From assembly GCF_016907545.1 (NCBI RefSeq), contig NZ_JAFBCD010000001.1, positions 3,472,001-3,536,000 of the forward strand: a stretch of DNA of 64,000 nucleotides, given 5' to 3'. The notes below the pieces were generated by a model. It made no database searches. It saw only the letters and a list, made by a program, of their open reading frames with translations, and had not been told where the DNA came from. Below are positions 15,884 to 24,390 of this stretch, in pieces. Positions within the stretch are counted from its first letter, which is position 1, and each line of letters starts with the position of its first letter. Source of the DNA: Paenarthrobacter ilicis. GTDB taxonomy: Bacteria > Actinomycetota > Actinomycetes > Actinomycetales > Micrococcaceae. Made by a program: the position numbers and the translations under genes.

Positions 15884-16336
15884 TCATGCAGACCTTCGCT
15901 GGAGCAACTGGAATGCCAACCACAACGTTCCTACCAGGGGCACCACTGGATTCATGGGTCTGCCGATAGCTCCAAGGATGACGAAAAAGATCCAAAGAAC
16001 TGTCGTCATGACGGCCGCCGAAACAAGCACTTTACGGGTCACTGAAATAGCCGGCAGGATGATGCCCTCGGTGCGCAGCTGGCGGGTCTCCATTATTGCC
16101 CCCCGCAGGAGCGGACCGAAGAAGGCGGCGACACCGACCAGAACCACTAACGAACGTCCCGGTTCCGGCACATCGGCGGCCTCCAGAACACTGCTCAGCA
16201 CAATGCTCAGCAACATGAACAACCACAGTCCCCATACAACGAGTCGCCGCCGCTTCGGAGGCATACCCTCCAGCGAATCGGCTGGCCAGGCCTGCCATTC
16301 GTACTTGTCGTTGCTCTTTCCAACCTCCGTGCCCAC
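15884..16336 (-). CDS. Hypothetical four-helix membrane protein
   Basis: 150 residues. A hydrophilic N-terminus with a WQAWPADSLEGMPPKRRR stretch precedes four hydrophobic segments: VVWGLWLFMLLSIVLSSVL, SLVVLVGVAAFFGPLLRG, VLVSAAVMTTVLWIFFVILG and VVPLVGTLWLAFQLL. The tail is basic (QRRSA). I do not recognise the family; size and layout resemble many Micrococcaceae orphan membrane proteins. The start at 16336 is followed by charged sequence consistent with a cytoplasmic end. It is 126 bases downstream of the neighbouring minus-strand gene start region, so not tightly coupled. Confidence 0.6.
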   Translation of the reverse strand: MGTEVGKSNDKYEWQAWPADSLEGMPPKRRRLVVWGLWLFMLLSIVLSSVLEAADVPEPGRSLVVLVGVAAFFGPLLRGAIMETRQLRTEGIILPAISVTRKVLVSAAVMTTVLWIFFVILGAIGRPMNPVVPLVGTLWLAFQLLQRRSA

Positions 16337-16407
16337 CCGGCCAGCTTAGCTTCGCTGGTCACGGGGTAGTGCAGGCACCATCACCCCTGCCATGCAACAA
16401 TCTCGGA

Positions 16408-16515
16408 ATGAGCGAGCATGAGCGGCACATGAGGGAAGAGTTGATGATCCTCGAGGCCCTGCGGCTGGCGATGAACCGTCGAGACGAGGTCTTTCAGGCG
16501 ATAGAGCCCGCTCCA
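16408..16515 (+). pseudogene. Truncated open frame with a gyrase A-like helical segment
   Basis: ATG 16408 opens a protein-like segment of about 36 residues (MSEHERHMREELMILEALRL, then AMNRRDEVFQAIE). The pattern resembles the coiled-coil neck of GyrA/ParC (E-R-x-x-I-L-x-x-L-x-x-A-L-x-x-x-D-E-V). After about 16515 the frame continues only as the antisense of the next gene and loses protein character. I see a fragment, not a full gene; similarity to topoisomerase A is weak and by eye. Confidence 0.3.
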
Positions 16516-16521
16516 AACTCC

Positions 16522-16833
16522 TTAGGCGGACCGACGGGCAGCGCGTTGGCTGGACCGTTCTGCTGCCTTCCGGCTGATGGCACCGTGCCCGGCCATGAGG
16601 CGCGGAACCACAACATACACCGCTGCGGGGACGACCAAAGCCGTCAGCATCAAGGCGCGGAGGACCGGGTGCAATGGCTCCATCAGGGGCCCCAGCAGCA
16701 TCATGCCGATGGAAACCAGCGGGAAGATCGCCAGCCATGTGATCAGGGCGCGCATGTGGACCGAGGGGGCTTTCGGGGGCATGGGCGCAGCTGGCTCGGC
16801 GAGGGCGGGCGGGGCCGTTTCAGGAGTGGCCAT
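16522..16833 (-). CDS. Small membrane protein divergent from TetR regulator
   Basis: 103 residues from ATG 16833 (MATPETAPPALAEPAAP), which follows GGAGAAAC at good spacing; upstream codons would run through the operator. The Pro/Ala-rich cytoplasmic N-terminus is followed by two helices: ALITWLAIFPLVSIGMMLL and LRALMLTALVVPAAVYVVV, then a basic tail (RKAAERSSQRAARRSA). The layout matches small DUF2798-like two-helix proteins that often sit opposite TetR regulators. Two copies of a CAACCA-N2-TGGTTG operator lie between this gene and the regulator, one immediately upstream of this start, so it is probably the main TetR target. Confidence 0.72.
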   Translation of the reverse strand: MATPETAPPALAEPAAPMPPKAPSVHMRALITWLAIFPLVSIGMMLLGPLMEPLHPVLRALMLTALVVPAAVYVVVPRLMAGHGAISRKAAERSSQRAARRSA

Positions 16834-16843
16834 GATGTTTCTC

Positions 16844-16857
16844 CAACCAGATAGTTG
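16844..16857. promoter_or_regulatory. TetR operator proximal to the small membrane protein gene
   Basis: CAACCAGATAGTTG, an inverted repeat of CAACCA/TAGTTG with one mismatch, 10 bases upstream of ATG 16833 where it can block transcription or initiation. A second copy is 56 bp away centre to centre. Confidence 0.7.
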
Positions 16858-16899
16858 CAATTGACTGGATTCACCATAACCCCACTCGCCGGAAAATTA

Positions 16900-16913
16900 C
16901 AACCAGATGGTTG
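16900..16913. promoter_or_regulatory. TetR operator proximal to tetR
   Basis: CAACCAGATGGTTG, a perfect 6-2-6 palindrome 20 bases upstream of the TetR start. The same half-sites as at 16844-16857 show that one protein binds both, giving autoregulation plus control of the divergent gene. Confidence 0.78.
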
Positions 16914-16933
16914 GGAAATGCTAATATGACCGC

Positions 16934-17539
16934 ATGGCATGGGATACGGAACGCACCAAAGGATTGCTCTTGGAAGCAGCCACCGCTGAGTTCTGCACCC
17001 GCGGCCTGGCAGGCGCCCGCATAGACCGCATCGCAGCTGAGGCAGGCGTCAACAAAGAGCGCATCTACCAGTACTTCGGCAACAAGAACGCCCTGTTTGA
17101 CACCGTCATTGTCACGGCGCTGAGCAACCTCATGGACGAGGTGCCAATCGAGGGCTCGGGCCCGGAAGCCATGGCTGACTACGCCGGCCGCCTGTTCGAT
17201 CACCACCAAGTGGATGCCACTGCTCCCCGGCTGCTGTTCTGGGAGGGGTTGGAACGCGGGACCGATGTTGTTGGACTGCCCAAGCGGATGGCCAACTGTG
17301 CATCAAAGGTCAACAGCACCATCGCAGCCCTCCCCGGCATCTCGCGGGAGGATGCGGGCGATCTCCTCATCACCATCGTCAGCTTGTGCGATTCCGCTCC
17401 CGTACTGCCGGCCCTGGACGGGCTGATGGCCGGCGACAACCCGGGCCGCACCGAAAGGCGGCGCGCCGCCGTCGTACGCACCGTCCACCTGATGGCCGCA
17501 GCGCTGGCCGCCGAAGCGGCACAAACAGCGCCTTTGTGA
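16934..17539 (+). CDS. TetR/AcrR-family repressor
   Basis: 201 residues. The N-terminal HTH is textbook: LLLEAATAEFCTRGLAGARI, then DRIAAEAGVNKERIYQYFGNKNALF (residues about 10-55). The C-terminal ligand-binding part is helical and, as usual, not informative; it contains FWEGLERGTDVVG and ends with an Ala-rich helix. ATG 16934 fits the family N-terminus. It is divergent from a small two-helix membrane protein with two palindromic operators between them, so it probably represses itself and that gene. The ligand is unknown. The next gene, a tyrosine phosphatase, starts 78 bases later and is not evidently co-regulated. Confidence 0.9.
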   Translation: MAWDTERTKGLLLEAATAEFCTRGLAGARIDRIAAEAGVNKERIYQYFGNKNALFDTVIVTALSNLMDEVPIEGSGPEAMADYAGRLFDHHQVDATAPRLLFWEGLERGTDVVGLPKRMANCASKVNSTIAALPGISREDAGDLLITIVSLCDSAPVLPALDGLMAGDNPGRTERRRAAVVRTVHLMAAALAAEAAQTAPL

Positions 17540-17616
17540 CAGGTTTGACACCTAAAGTGACTCGGCTGTGAAGTAGCCCCTAGCCAAGAGGGGGTGCCAT
17601 CAACCATGCTTGCCTC

Positions 17617-18177
17617 ATGTACTCAACGTCGAGCCCATACCGCATTATTACGGTCTGCACAGGAAACATCTGCCGCTCCCCCATGGCAGCCCTCATGCTC
17701 ACCGAAGCCTTCGCAGCGGAAGGGCTCAGCGACGTCGTGGTGGTGGATTCGGCGGGTACCACCGGGTATGAGGTGGGACGGCCCATAGATCCCCGGGCCG
17801 CGCGCGTTCTGACCGCCAAACACATACCCTCCGAGGACCATGTCGCCCGTCAGTGGCGCAGGGAATGGTTCGCCGGGAGGGACCTGATCCTGGCGTTGGA
17901 TGTTGACCACTTTGGCTGGTTGCAAGAGAACGCTCCCGACTCCAGGGCCCTGGAAAAGGTCAGGATGCTGCGCAGCTTCGATCCCGGCACGGCAGGCCGC
18001 AGCTCACTGGACCTGGGTATTGAAGATCCATGGTACGGCGGCCACGCAGACTTTGATGCCACCTGGACCTTGATCCATGCCGCCATTCCGGGAATCGTGG
18101 AGTCCGTGAAAACGGCGATCCGCGACGCTGACGAAACCGAAACCCCCCAGCCCCAGCAGGTAACCTCTATGACATGA
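17617..18177 (+). CDS. Low-molecular-weight protein tyrosine phosphatase
   Basis: 186 residues. The P-loop CTGNICRS (C-x5-R-S) with nucleophile Cys14 sits right after the first strand YRIITV, and the general-acid Asp is in EDPWYGG (DPWY motif, about residue 133), so all catalytic parts are present. Cytoplasmic. Family members dephosphorylate protein tyrosine (capsule/EPS kinases) or arginine residues. It is slightly longer than the usual 150-165 residues because of a C-terminal acidic tail (DADETETPQPQ). The stop overlaps the start of the P-loop/PabB fusion by 4 bases (ATGA), an unusual pairing that predicts co-expression. Confidence 0.9.
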   Translation: MYSTSSPYRIITVCTGNICRSPMAALMLTEAFAAEGLSDVVVVDSAGTTGYEVGRPIDPRAARVLTAKHIPSEDHVARQWRREWFAGRDLILALDVDHFGWLQENAPDSRALEKVRMLRSFDPGTAGRSSLDLGIEDPWYGGHADFDATWTLIHAAIPGIVESVKTAIRDADETETPQPQQVTSMT

Positions 18178-20201
18178 ACCCTGCACCCGTGATCATCGCT
18201 GTTGACGGCAGGTCCGGTGCAGGAAAAACCACTCTGGCCGTTGAGCTGGCAGCCAGGCTGCGGCAGCACCACAGGGTTTCCCTGTTTCATCTTGAGGACA
18301 TCTATCCCGGATGGAACGGGCTCATGCCCGGCATTGAACGGTACGTCGCCACGGTCCTCAAGCCCTTGAGCGCAGGCCAAGCCGCCGAGTGGACCAGCTG
18401 GGATTGGGAAAAACACTACGACGGCGGGTCCCGGGTCACGCTGCCCGCCGAAATTGTCATCGTTGAGGGCGTGGGAGCGGCCGCTGAAGCTGCGCGGCCC
18501 ATGCTCGACGCCGTGGTGTGGGTGGAGGCTTCCGGCGACGATCGCCGTCGTCGAGCCTTAATGCGCGACGGCAGCACCTACGAACCCTACTGGGACAGTT
18601 GGGCGGCGCAGGAAGATGCGTGGCTGGCGGAGGATCCGGTGGCGTCCGCGGCCGACGTCCGGGTGCTGAACCGTGCCGACGGAAACGCCCCGGATCACGT
18701 CCTGCAAGCACTCAAGTACCTGCCTGCGTTGACGGCGGTCCTGGCTCCCGAACTCAGCGACCGCCGCGGCGTGCAACTGCGTGCGGAACGACTCGAGGCC
18801 ACCCCCGATGCTCCGACGCTCTTCGAATCGCTGTACGGCACGTCCAGCAACGCGGTGTGGCTCGATTCCTCCAACGCGGCGGCCGTCATGGGATCGGCCC
18901 AGGCAGCAGAGCGGAGCCGTTTCAGTATCATGGCCGACGACGGCGGCACGTACGGCCAGGTGGCGACCCACAGTTCCGGCTCCACTGGGGTCACGGTCGG
19001 GACGGCCACCGCAAGCATCCCCGGGCCGTTCTTCCGGTGGCTCGATTCCGCGTGGGGCCGGCGGGCCGTCCGGGCTCCCCAGGGCTACGAATGCCAGTTC
19101 ACCCTGGGCTGGCTGGGCTTCCTGGGGTACGAACTCAAACGTGAAACCGGCGGCAGCGACGTTCAGGCCCCCACACCGGACGCAGCCTTGCTCTTCGCGG
19201 GCCGCGCGGTGGTGCTGGACCATCACCAAAAGGCGGTGTGGCTCCTGGCCTTGGAAGCCCCCGACGCCGACGCCTGGCTGCAGGAGGCGCGCACCGCCGT
19301 CGGCACCGCCGTCGATCCAGGCCACGACGGCCGACAGCCGTTGCCGGGCCCTGGCTTCACCAGCCGCGATTCCGCAACGGATTACAAGCGCAAGATCGCC
19401 GAATCCCAACACCAGATCAGCCAGGGCAACAGTTACGAAGTCTGCCTGACCACCATGCTCCAGGCCCCCGCCGACCGCCTGGACCCTTGGGCCACCTACC
19501 TGGAACTTCGACGCCGGAACCCGGCTCCGTTCGCCAGCTTTCTGCGATTCGGCCCCTTGGTTGCCGCAAGCACCTCGCCGGAACGGTTCCTCAGAATAGC
19601 GTCCGACGGCGGTATGCGCGCCGAGCCCATCAAGGGCACCCGCCGCCGGGCTGCTGATCCGGACGAGGACCTGACGCTCAGGCACGATCTGGAGACGTCC
19701 CTGAAGGACCGCGCCGAGAACATCATGATCGTGGACCTTTTGCGCAACGATCTGAGCCATTTCGCCGTCCCTGGATCCCTGACAGTCAGTCGGCTCTGTG
19801 CCATTGAGAGTTACGCAACGGTCCACCAAATGGTCAGCACCATTGACGCGCAGTTGATCCCGGGAGCGCCGAGGGCCGAGGCAGTGGCCGTCGCTTTTCC
19901 TGCCGGTTCCATGACCGGTGCGCCAAGAATCAGCACCATGGGCATCCTGGACCAGCTTGAGGCTGGGCCCCGGGGCCTCTACTCCGGCGCCATCGGCTAC
20001 TTCTCACTGAACGCCGCCACGGATCTTGCCGTGGTGATCCGGACGCTGGTGGTGAGCCCCGCCGATGGTGGTGGCAAGGTATTGAGTCTGGGCGTGGGCG
20101 GCGCGATCACAGCCGACTCCACCGCAGATGACGAATACGACGAAATCCGGACCAAGGCCTTTGGCGTCCTGTCCACACTGGGATCGGCATTCCCCGAGTA
20201 A
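18174..20201 (+). CDS. pabB: P-loop kinase domain fused to aminodeoxychorismate synthase component I
   Basis: 675 residues in two parts. Residues 1-190 form a uridine-kinase-like P-loop domain: Walker A GRSGAGKTT at about 12-20, Walker B-like EIVIVEGVG near 95-103, and an Arg-rich lid DDRRRRALMRDG. Residues 205-675 are an anthranilate synthase/PabB chorismate-binding enzyme: YKRKIAESQHQISQGNSYEV, PIKGTRRRAADPDED, FPAGSMTGAPR and DDEYDEIRTKA are the conserved blocks. PabB makes 4-amino-4-deoxychorismate from chorismate and ammonia for folate synthesis. The Trp-feedback site of TrpE is not evident, supporting PabB. No PabA amidotransferase is in the window. The kinase part's substrate is unknown. 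Confidence 0.88.
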   Translation: MNPAPVIIAVDGRSGAGKTTLAVELAARLRQHHRVSLFHLEDIYPGWNGLMPGIERYVATVLKPLSAGQAAEWTSWDWEKHYDGGSRVTLPAEIVIVEGVGAAAEAARPMLDAVVWVEASGDDRRRRALMRDGSTYEPYWDSWAAQEDAWLAEDPVASAADVRVLNRADGNAPDHVLQALKYLPALTAVLAPELSDRRGVQLRAERLEATPDAPTLFESLYGTSSNAVWLDSSNAAAVMGSAQAAERSRFSIMADDGGTYGQVATHSSGSTGVTVGTATASIPGPFFRWLDSAWGRRAVRAPQGYECQFTLGWLGFLGYELKRETGGSDVQAPTPDAALLFAGRAVVLDHHQKAVWLLALEAPDADAWLQEARTAVGTAVDPGHDGRQPLPGPGFTSRDSATDYKRKIAESQHQISQGNSYEVCLTTMLQAPADRLDPWATYLELRRRNPAPFASFLRFGPLVAASTSPERFLRIASDGGMRAEPIKGTRRRAADPDEDLTLRHDLETSLKDRAENIMIVDLLRNDLSHFAVPGSLTVSRLCAIESYATVHQMVSTIDAQLIPGAPRAEAVAVAFPAGSMTGAPRISTMGILDQLEAGPRGLYSGAIGYFSLNAATDLAVVIRTLVVSPADGGGKVLSLGVGGAITADSTADDEYDEIRTKAFGVLSTLGSAFPE

Positions 20202-20214
20202 GCCCTGTTGAGGG

Positions 20215-21726
20215 TTACTGGAGCGTTGCGGTCAATCTGGCCACGTTATCCACATACTTGGCCAAGGGGGGTCTGTCCGTCCAGTCCTCCAACATAAGCT
20301 CACGGGACACCTCGCGGTACGTGGACTCCACGGCCCGCATGAGGTTCACGGTTTCGGCACCCAGCAGCATCACCGAAACCTCCATGTTCAGGGAGAAGGA
20401 GCGCATGTCCATGTTGCTGGAGCCAAGAACCGCCACTTCGTCATCAATGGTGAAGTGCTTTGCATGGAGGACGTACGGTGCCCGGTAGAGGTAGATCCGG
20501 ACCCCAGCCTCCAGGAGTGCCTCGTAGTAGGAGCGCTGAGCATGGTGCACCAAAAACTGGTCACCCTTTTCGGAGACGAAAAGCTCCACGTCCACGCCGC
20601 GCTGGGCTGCCGTTGTGATGGCATACAGGAGTGAGTCGTCCGGTACGAAGTACGGGCTGCAGATGGAAATTCTGTGCTGTGCCGAGTAAATGAGGGTGTT
20701 GAACAGCCGCAGGTTGTTCTCGGTGGCAAATCCAGGGCCGCTCGGGACAACCTGGGCCGTGACCTTGCCTGGTGGCGTCGGCTGGGTGGGAATGCGAAGC
20801 TGATCCTCCAGCGACTCGTCCGTCTCACTGAGCCAGTCCGTTGCAAACACCACGTTGAGAGTGGCAACAATGGGACCTTCAAGCCGGGACATGAGCTCAA
20901 CCCATTTGCGTCCTACCTTGTGGTGCTTGGGGTTGTTGTAAGACGGTTCAATCAGGTTTTGGGAGCCGGTGAAAGCCACCAGGCCGTCGATCACCATGAT
21001 CTTGCGGTGGTTCCGGAGGTCCGGGCGTCGCCACTGACCGTGGATGGGCAGCAACGGGAGCATCCGCTTCCACTGGATTTTGCCTGCCTTGAGCCGTCTG
21101 ATCAGGCGTCGGTAGCCCTTGACCCGCAGGGTTCCAATGTGGTCAAAGAGCAACCTGACCGTAACTCCACGCTCAGCCGCCTTTTCCAGCTCCGTCAGCA
21201 GCTCATTGGTAACAGAGTCGCTGCTCATGATGTAGAACTCGGCGTTGACGTAGGTGTTGGCACCCCGGACGGCCTCTGCCATGGCCTTGATGGACTCTTC
21301 ATAGCCCGGAATCAGCTCAACCTTGTTTCCGTCCACCATAGGCAAGGAACCCAGCCGATGGTTCAACTCCCCCGCCGATTTCACCCACTCCGGGCCGGAA
21401 TAGACGCTCACAGGGTCGGAAAGATCGGAGGTCACCGCCCGGACGCGCCGGTTGACCTCTTCCTGCTGCTCCCTGCGCCGGCGGGACAACTTGAAATTGC
21501 CGAAGAGGAGGAACAGCACAAAGCCCACAGACGGGATCAGGAACACAGCCAACAGCCAGGCCATGGCCGTGGTGGGGCGACGGTTACCGGGGATGACTCC
21601 CAGCAGCACGATGCGCATGATGACTTCCACGATCGCCCAGACGCCCAACCACCAGGTCCATTCCTGGCCAAAAGGGAAAGGAAAGAGCACCGACAAACCC
21701 CGCATTCCGTGAACAACAGTGACCAC
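20215..21726 (-). CDS. cls: Cardiolipin synthase (PLD family)
   Basis: 503 residues. Two N-terminal membrane helices (about 15-40 and 48-70, WWLGVWAIVEVIMRIVLLGV and MAWLLAVFLIPSVGFVLFLL) anchor a double phospholipase-D domain. HKD motif 1 is HRKIMVIDG and motif 2 is HAKHFTIDD, each followed by G-S (FTGSQNL, LGSSNMD). It joins two phosphatidylglycerol molecules, or PG with another donor, to cardiolipin at the membrane. The gene lies on the opposite strand between the pabB fusion and a PabC-like gene, so it interrupts a possible folate pair. Only 13 bases separate its stop from the pabB stop (convergent). Confidence 0.92.
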   Translation of the reverse strand: MVTVVHGMRGLSVLFPFPFGQEWTWWLGVWAIVEVIMRIVLLGVIPGNRRPTTAMAWLLAVFLIPSVGFVLFLLFGNFKLSRRRREQQEEVNRRVRAVTSDLSDPVSVYSGPEWVKSAGELNHRLGSLPMVDGNKVELIPGYEESIKAMAEAVRGANTYVNAEFYIMSSDSVTNELLTELEKAAERGVTVRLLFDHIGTLRVKGYRRLIRRLKAGKIQWKRMLPLLPIHGQWRRPDLRNHRKIMVIDGLVAFTGSQNLIEPSYNNPKHHKVGRKWVELMSRLEGPIVATLNVVFATDWLSETDESLEDQLRIPTQPTPPGKVTAQVVPSGPGFATENNLRLFNTLIYSAQHRISICSPYFVPDDSLLYAITTAAQRGVDVELFVSEKGDQFLVHHAQRSYYEALLEAGVRIYLYRAPYVLHAKHFTIDDEVAVLGSSNMDMRSFSLNMEVSVMLLGAETVNLMRAVESTYREVSRELMLEDWTDRPPLAKYVDNVARLTATLQ

Positions 21727-21775
21727 AGCCTATCCGGCAAACCCGGAATCAGCGGTCCAGCACTAAGCTGGGGGC

Positions 21776-22711
21776 ATGACGTCACCTGCTCCAACGGTCT
21801 TGGTTTTCCTTGACCCTGCCTTTGAAAACGGCCGCGTTGCGGACTCCAGCCAACCCCAGCTCATGGCCACCGATCTTGGTGCCACACGGGGCGATGGTGT
21901 TTTCGAATCACTGCTGGCTGTCCAGGGACGGCCCCGCAAGGTCCAAGCCCACCTGAACCGGCTGGGCAGTTCCGCAGCAGCCCTGGATTTGGCACTTCCG
22001 GAGCAGGACGTGTGGCGGAAGGCAATCGACACCGCCCTTAACGAGTTCCGTGAGGTGCATCCGGCGCCGTCGCCCGAAGAGGACGAGGTAGTGGTCAAGC
22101 TGATCGTTACCCGCGGCGTTGAAGGGGCAACCACCCCCACGTGCTGGGTCCAGGCGTCGCCATCACCCGCGGGAAGCCGACGCCAGCGGGAGACGGGCAT
22201 CGACGTCGTCCTCCTGGACCGTGGCTTTGACACCGAGGCCGGCGAGCGCGCTCCCTGGTTGCTCCTGGGTGCAAAGACGTTGTCCTATGCGGTGAACATG
22301 GCCGCGCTGCGCTACGCCCACAAACAGGGTGCCGATGACGCCATCTTCACCTCCACCGATGGCAGGGTCCTTGAGGGGCCAACGTCAACAGTGCTGCTGG
22401 CACATCTCGAAAAGTCGGACGACGGCTCGGAAAAGACCGTCCGCCGGCTCATCACTCCCCAGCACGACAGCGGCATTCTTCCCGGCACATCCCAGGGCGC
22501 GCTGTTCGCCGCGGCCAAAGCCGCCGGTTGGGAACTTGGTTATGGCCCGCTTGTTCCGCAGGACCTGTTCGACGCTGACGCAGTGTGGCTCATCTCGAGC
22601 ATCCGCCTGATAGCACCCGTGAATCACATCAACGGCCAGGAAATAGGCACGCCGTCCGTCCGGAAGCAGCTGACGGCCGAGTTGAACCAGCTCTTCGCGG
22701 GCATCGAGTAA
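21776..22711 (+). CDS. pabC: Class IV aminotransferase, probable 4-amino-4-deoxychorismate lyase
   Basis: 311 residues, PLP fold-type IV. The PLP lysine is in LLGAKTLSYAVNMAALRYA (about residue 166), the conserved ATRGDGVFESL (residues about 33-43) and TSTDGRVLEGPTSTVLL blocks bind substrate and cofactor, and GILPGTSQGALFAAAKAAG matches the C-terminal signature. The best guess is PabC, which turns aminodeoxychorismate into p-aminobenzoate and pyruvate; this fits a pabB fusion one gene away. Branched-chain or D-amino-acid transaminases share the fold and cannot be fully excluded. Monocistronic, facing the amino-acid permease region with a 226-bp leader between. Confidence 0.82.
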   Translation: MTSPAPTVLVFLDPAFENGRVADSSQPQLMATDLGATRGDGVFESLLAVQGRPRKVQAHLNRLGSSAAALDLALPEQDVWRKAIDTALNEFREVHPAPSPEEDEVVVKLIVTRGVEGATTPTCWVQASPSPAGSRRQRETGIDVVLLDRGFDTEAGERAPWLLLGAKTLSYAVNMAALRYAHKQGADDAIFTSTDGRVLEGPTSTVLLAHLEKSDDGSEKTVRRLITPQHDSGILPGTSQGALFAAAKAAGWELGYGPLVPQDLFDADAVWLISSIRLIAPVNHINGQEIGTPSVRKQLTAELNQLFAGIE

Positions 22712-22738
22712 ATCCGCTCCGGAAGGAACATAGCAGGC

Positions 22739-22761
22739 CGCAAGTAATCAAATTGCTTGCG
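22739..22761. promoter_or_regulatory. Operator-like inverted repeat upstream of the amino-acid permease
   Basis: Arms CGCAAGTAAT and ATTGCTTGCG around a 3-base centre, 9 of 10 pairs matching. It lies in a notably AT-richer 226-bp spacer and 177 bases before the permease ATG. It looks like a dimeric repressor site; the regulator is not in the immediate neighbourhood. Confidence 0.5.
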
Positions 22762-22844
22762 TTACCTATAGATAAGAAACGCTTAGGCTCCAGCCGGTAC
22801 TTACCCTGCGCTCAACCGCGATTTCTTACTCTCCTTGAACTGGA

Positions 22845-22860
22845 CATCACCCGTGTGATG
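22845..22860. promoter_or_regulatory. Second inverted repeat in the permease leader
   Basis: CATCAC-CCGT-GTGATG, perfect 6-bp arms. It is about 80 bases upstream of ATG 22938 and could be a second operator or a hairpin in the mRNA leader. Confidence 0.4.
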
Positions 22861-22937
22861 AACCTTGTTCTCGTGTTAGTTGGATCACGTCCACTGGCAT
22901 GACTTCAGACTTTGCTGGCTAACTTCCCGGAGGGAAT

Positions 22938-24386
22938 ATGGGACTGAGCTCCCCCACAAAAGCCGAAGCATCGGCACTTGAGGCAGAAGCCTCAAACAAA
23001 GGACTTCGCCGGTCCATGGAGGCCCGGCACCTGGTCATGATCGCCATGGGTGGCGTGATCGGTTCAGGCCTTTTCGTCAGTTCCGGTTACACCATTGCCA
23101 CCGCTGGCCCGCTCGGAGCAGTCCTTGCGTTCCTCATCGGCGCAGTTGTTGTTTATCTGGTCATGGCTTGCCTCGGAGAACTCGCTGTTGCGTTCCCCGT
23201 CTCAGGCGCATTCCACATCTATGCCGCCCGCACCCTTGGTCCAGCTACCGGATTCGCTACGGCGTGGCTGTACTGGCTGTGTTGGGCAGTAGCACTGGGT
23301 TCCGAATTCACAGCCGCCGGCCTGCTCATGCAACGCTGGTTCCCGGGTGTGGACGTCTGGATTTGGTGTTTTGTGTTTGCCACGGTCCTGTTCACACTGA
23401 ATGCCATCTCATCGCGCGTATTTGGCGAATCGGAGTTCTGGTTCGCGCTCATCAAGGTCGCCGCCGTCGTCGGCCTGATCATTCTGGGCGGCGCGGCACT
23501 TGCCGGCTTCCACCCCCTGGCACCGGGCAGTTTCCCTTCGTTCGGGGAGAACTTCATGACGCCGGACGGCTTGTTTCCCCATGGGTTTACCGGCGTCTTT
23601 GTCACCTGCCTGGCAGTCTTCTATGCCTTCTCCGGCTCTGAGCTGATCGGTGTGGCCGCCGGCGAAACCGCCAACCCCGGGACCAACATCCCCAAGGCCA
23701 TGCGGACCACGGTGATCCGCCTCATGATCTTCTTTGTGGGCGCCATTGTGGTCATCGCCGCCACCATCCCCTACGAGCAAGTCAGTGTGGACGAAAGCCC
23801 GTTTGTCACGGTGTTCTCCATGCTCGGCATCCCGTACGCAGCTGACATCATGAACTTCGTGATCATCACGGCCCTGCTTTCGGCCGGTAACTGCGGACTG
23901 TTCTCCTGCGCGCGCATGCTGTTCTCCCTGGCGGACGAGGGACACGCGCCGCAGGCCTTCAAGAAGCTGACCAAGCGCGGCATCCCGTTGATCGCGCTCT
24001 GCGTGAGCATGGTGGGTGGGCTGGCATCCCTGATCAGCAGTGTGGTGGCACCGGCAACCGTGTACCTGGTCCTGGTTTCGGTGGCCGGTTTCGCCACAGT
24101 TGGGGTGTGGATGTCGATCGTCGCTTCACACTTCATCTACCGGCGGACCTTCGTGAGGAACGGCGGCGATCTCTCCACCCTCCCCTACAAGGCACCGCTC
24201 TTCCCACTGGTTCCCATCCTGGCGTTTGCGCTGTGCCTGGTGTCCCTGATTGGCATCGCCTTTGATCCCAACCAGGTGGCGGCACTCCTGTTCGGCGTTC
24301 CGTTCGTGGGGGCGTGCTACGCATTCTTCTACTTCAAATACGGGCGACGCCGCTCGCTCACGCGGGCGGACGCTGAGGTTCACTGA
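22938..24386 (+). CDS. Amino-acid permease (APC/AAT family)
   Basis: 482 residues with 12 predicted membrane helices. The N-terminal signature RSMEARHLVMIAMGGVIGSG is diagnostic of the amino-acid transporter (AAT) branch of the APC superfamily; helix 6/7 has FYAFSGSELIGVAAGETANPG. Proton-driven uptake of an amino acid at the cytoplasmic membrane is expected. ATG 22938 has a strong GGAGG six bases upstream. The long AT-rich leader with two inverted repeats suggests regulated expression. Downstream, a palindromic repeat separates it from the convergent AhpD-like gene. Substrate not readable; the sulfur operons starting 2.7 kb later make a sulfur amino acid worth testing, but this is speculation. 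Confidence 0.9.
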   Translation: MGLSSPTKAEASALEAEASNKGLRRSMEARHLVMIAMGGVIGSGLFVSSGYTIATAGPLGAVLAFLIGAVVVYLVMACLGELAVAFPVSGAFHIYAARTLGPATGFATAWLYWLCWAVALGSEFTAAGLLMQRWFPGVDVWIWCFVFATVLFTLNAISSRVFGESEFWFALIKVAAVVGLIILGGAALAGFHPLAPGSFPSFGENFMTPDGLFPHGFTGVFVTCLAVFYAFSGSELIGVAAGETANPGTNIPKAMRTTVIRLMIFFVGAIVVIAATIPYEQVSVDESPFVTVFSMLGIPYAADIMNFVIITALLSAGNCGLFSCARMLFSLADEGHAPQAFKKLTKRGIPLIALCVSMVGGLASLISSVVAPATVYLVLVSVAGFATVGVWMSIVASHFIYRRTFVRNGGDLSTLPYKAPLFPLVPILAFALCLVSLIGIAFDPNQVAALLFGVPFVGACYAFFYFKYGRRRSLTRADAEVH

Positions 24387-24390
24387 CCCG

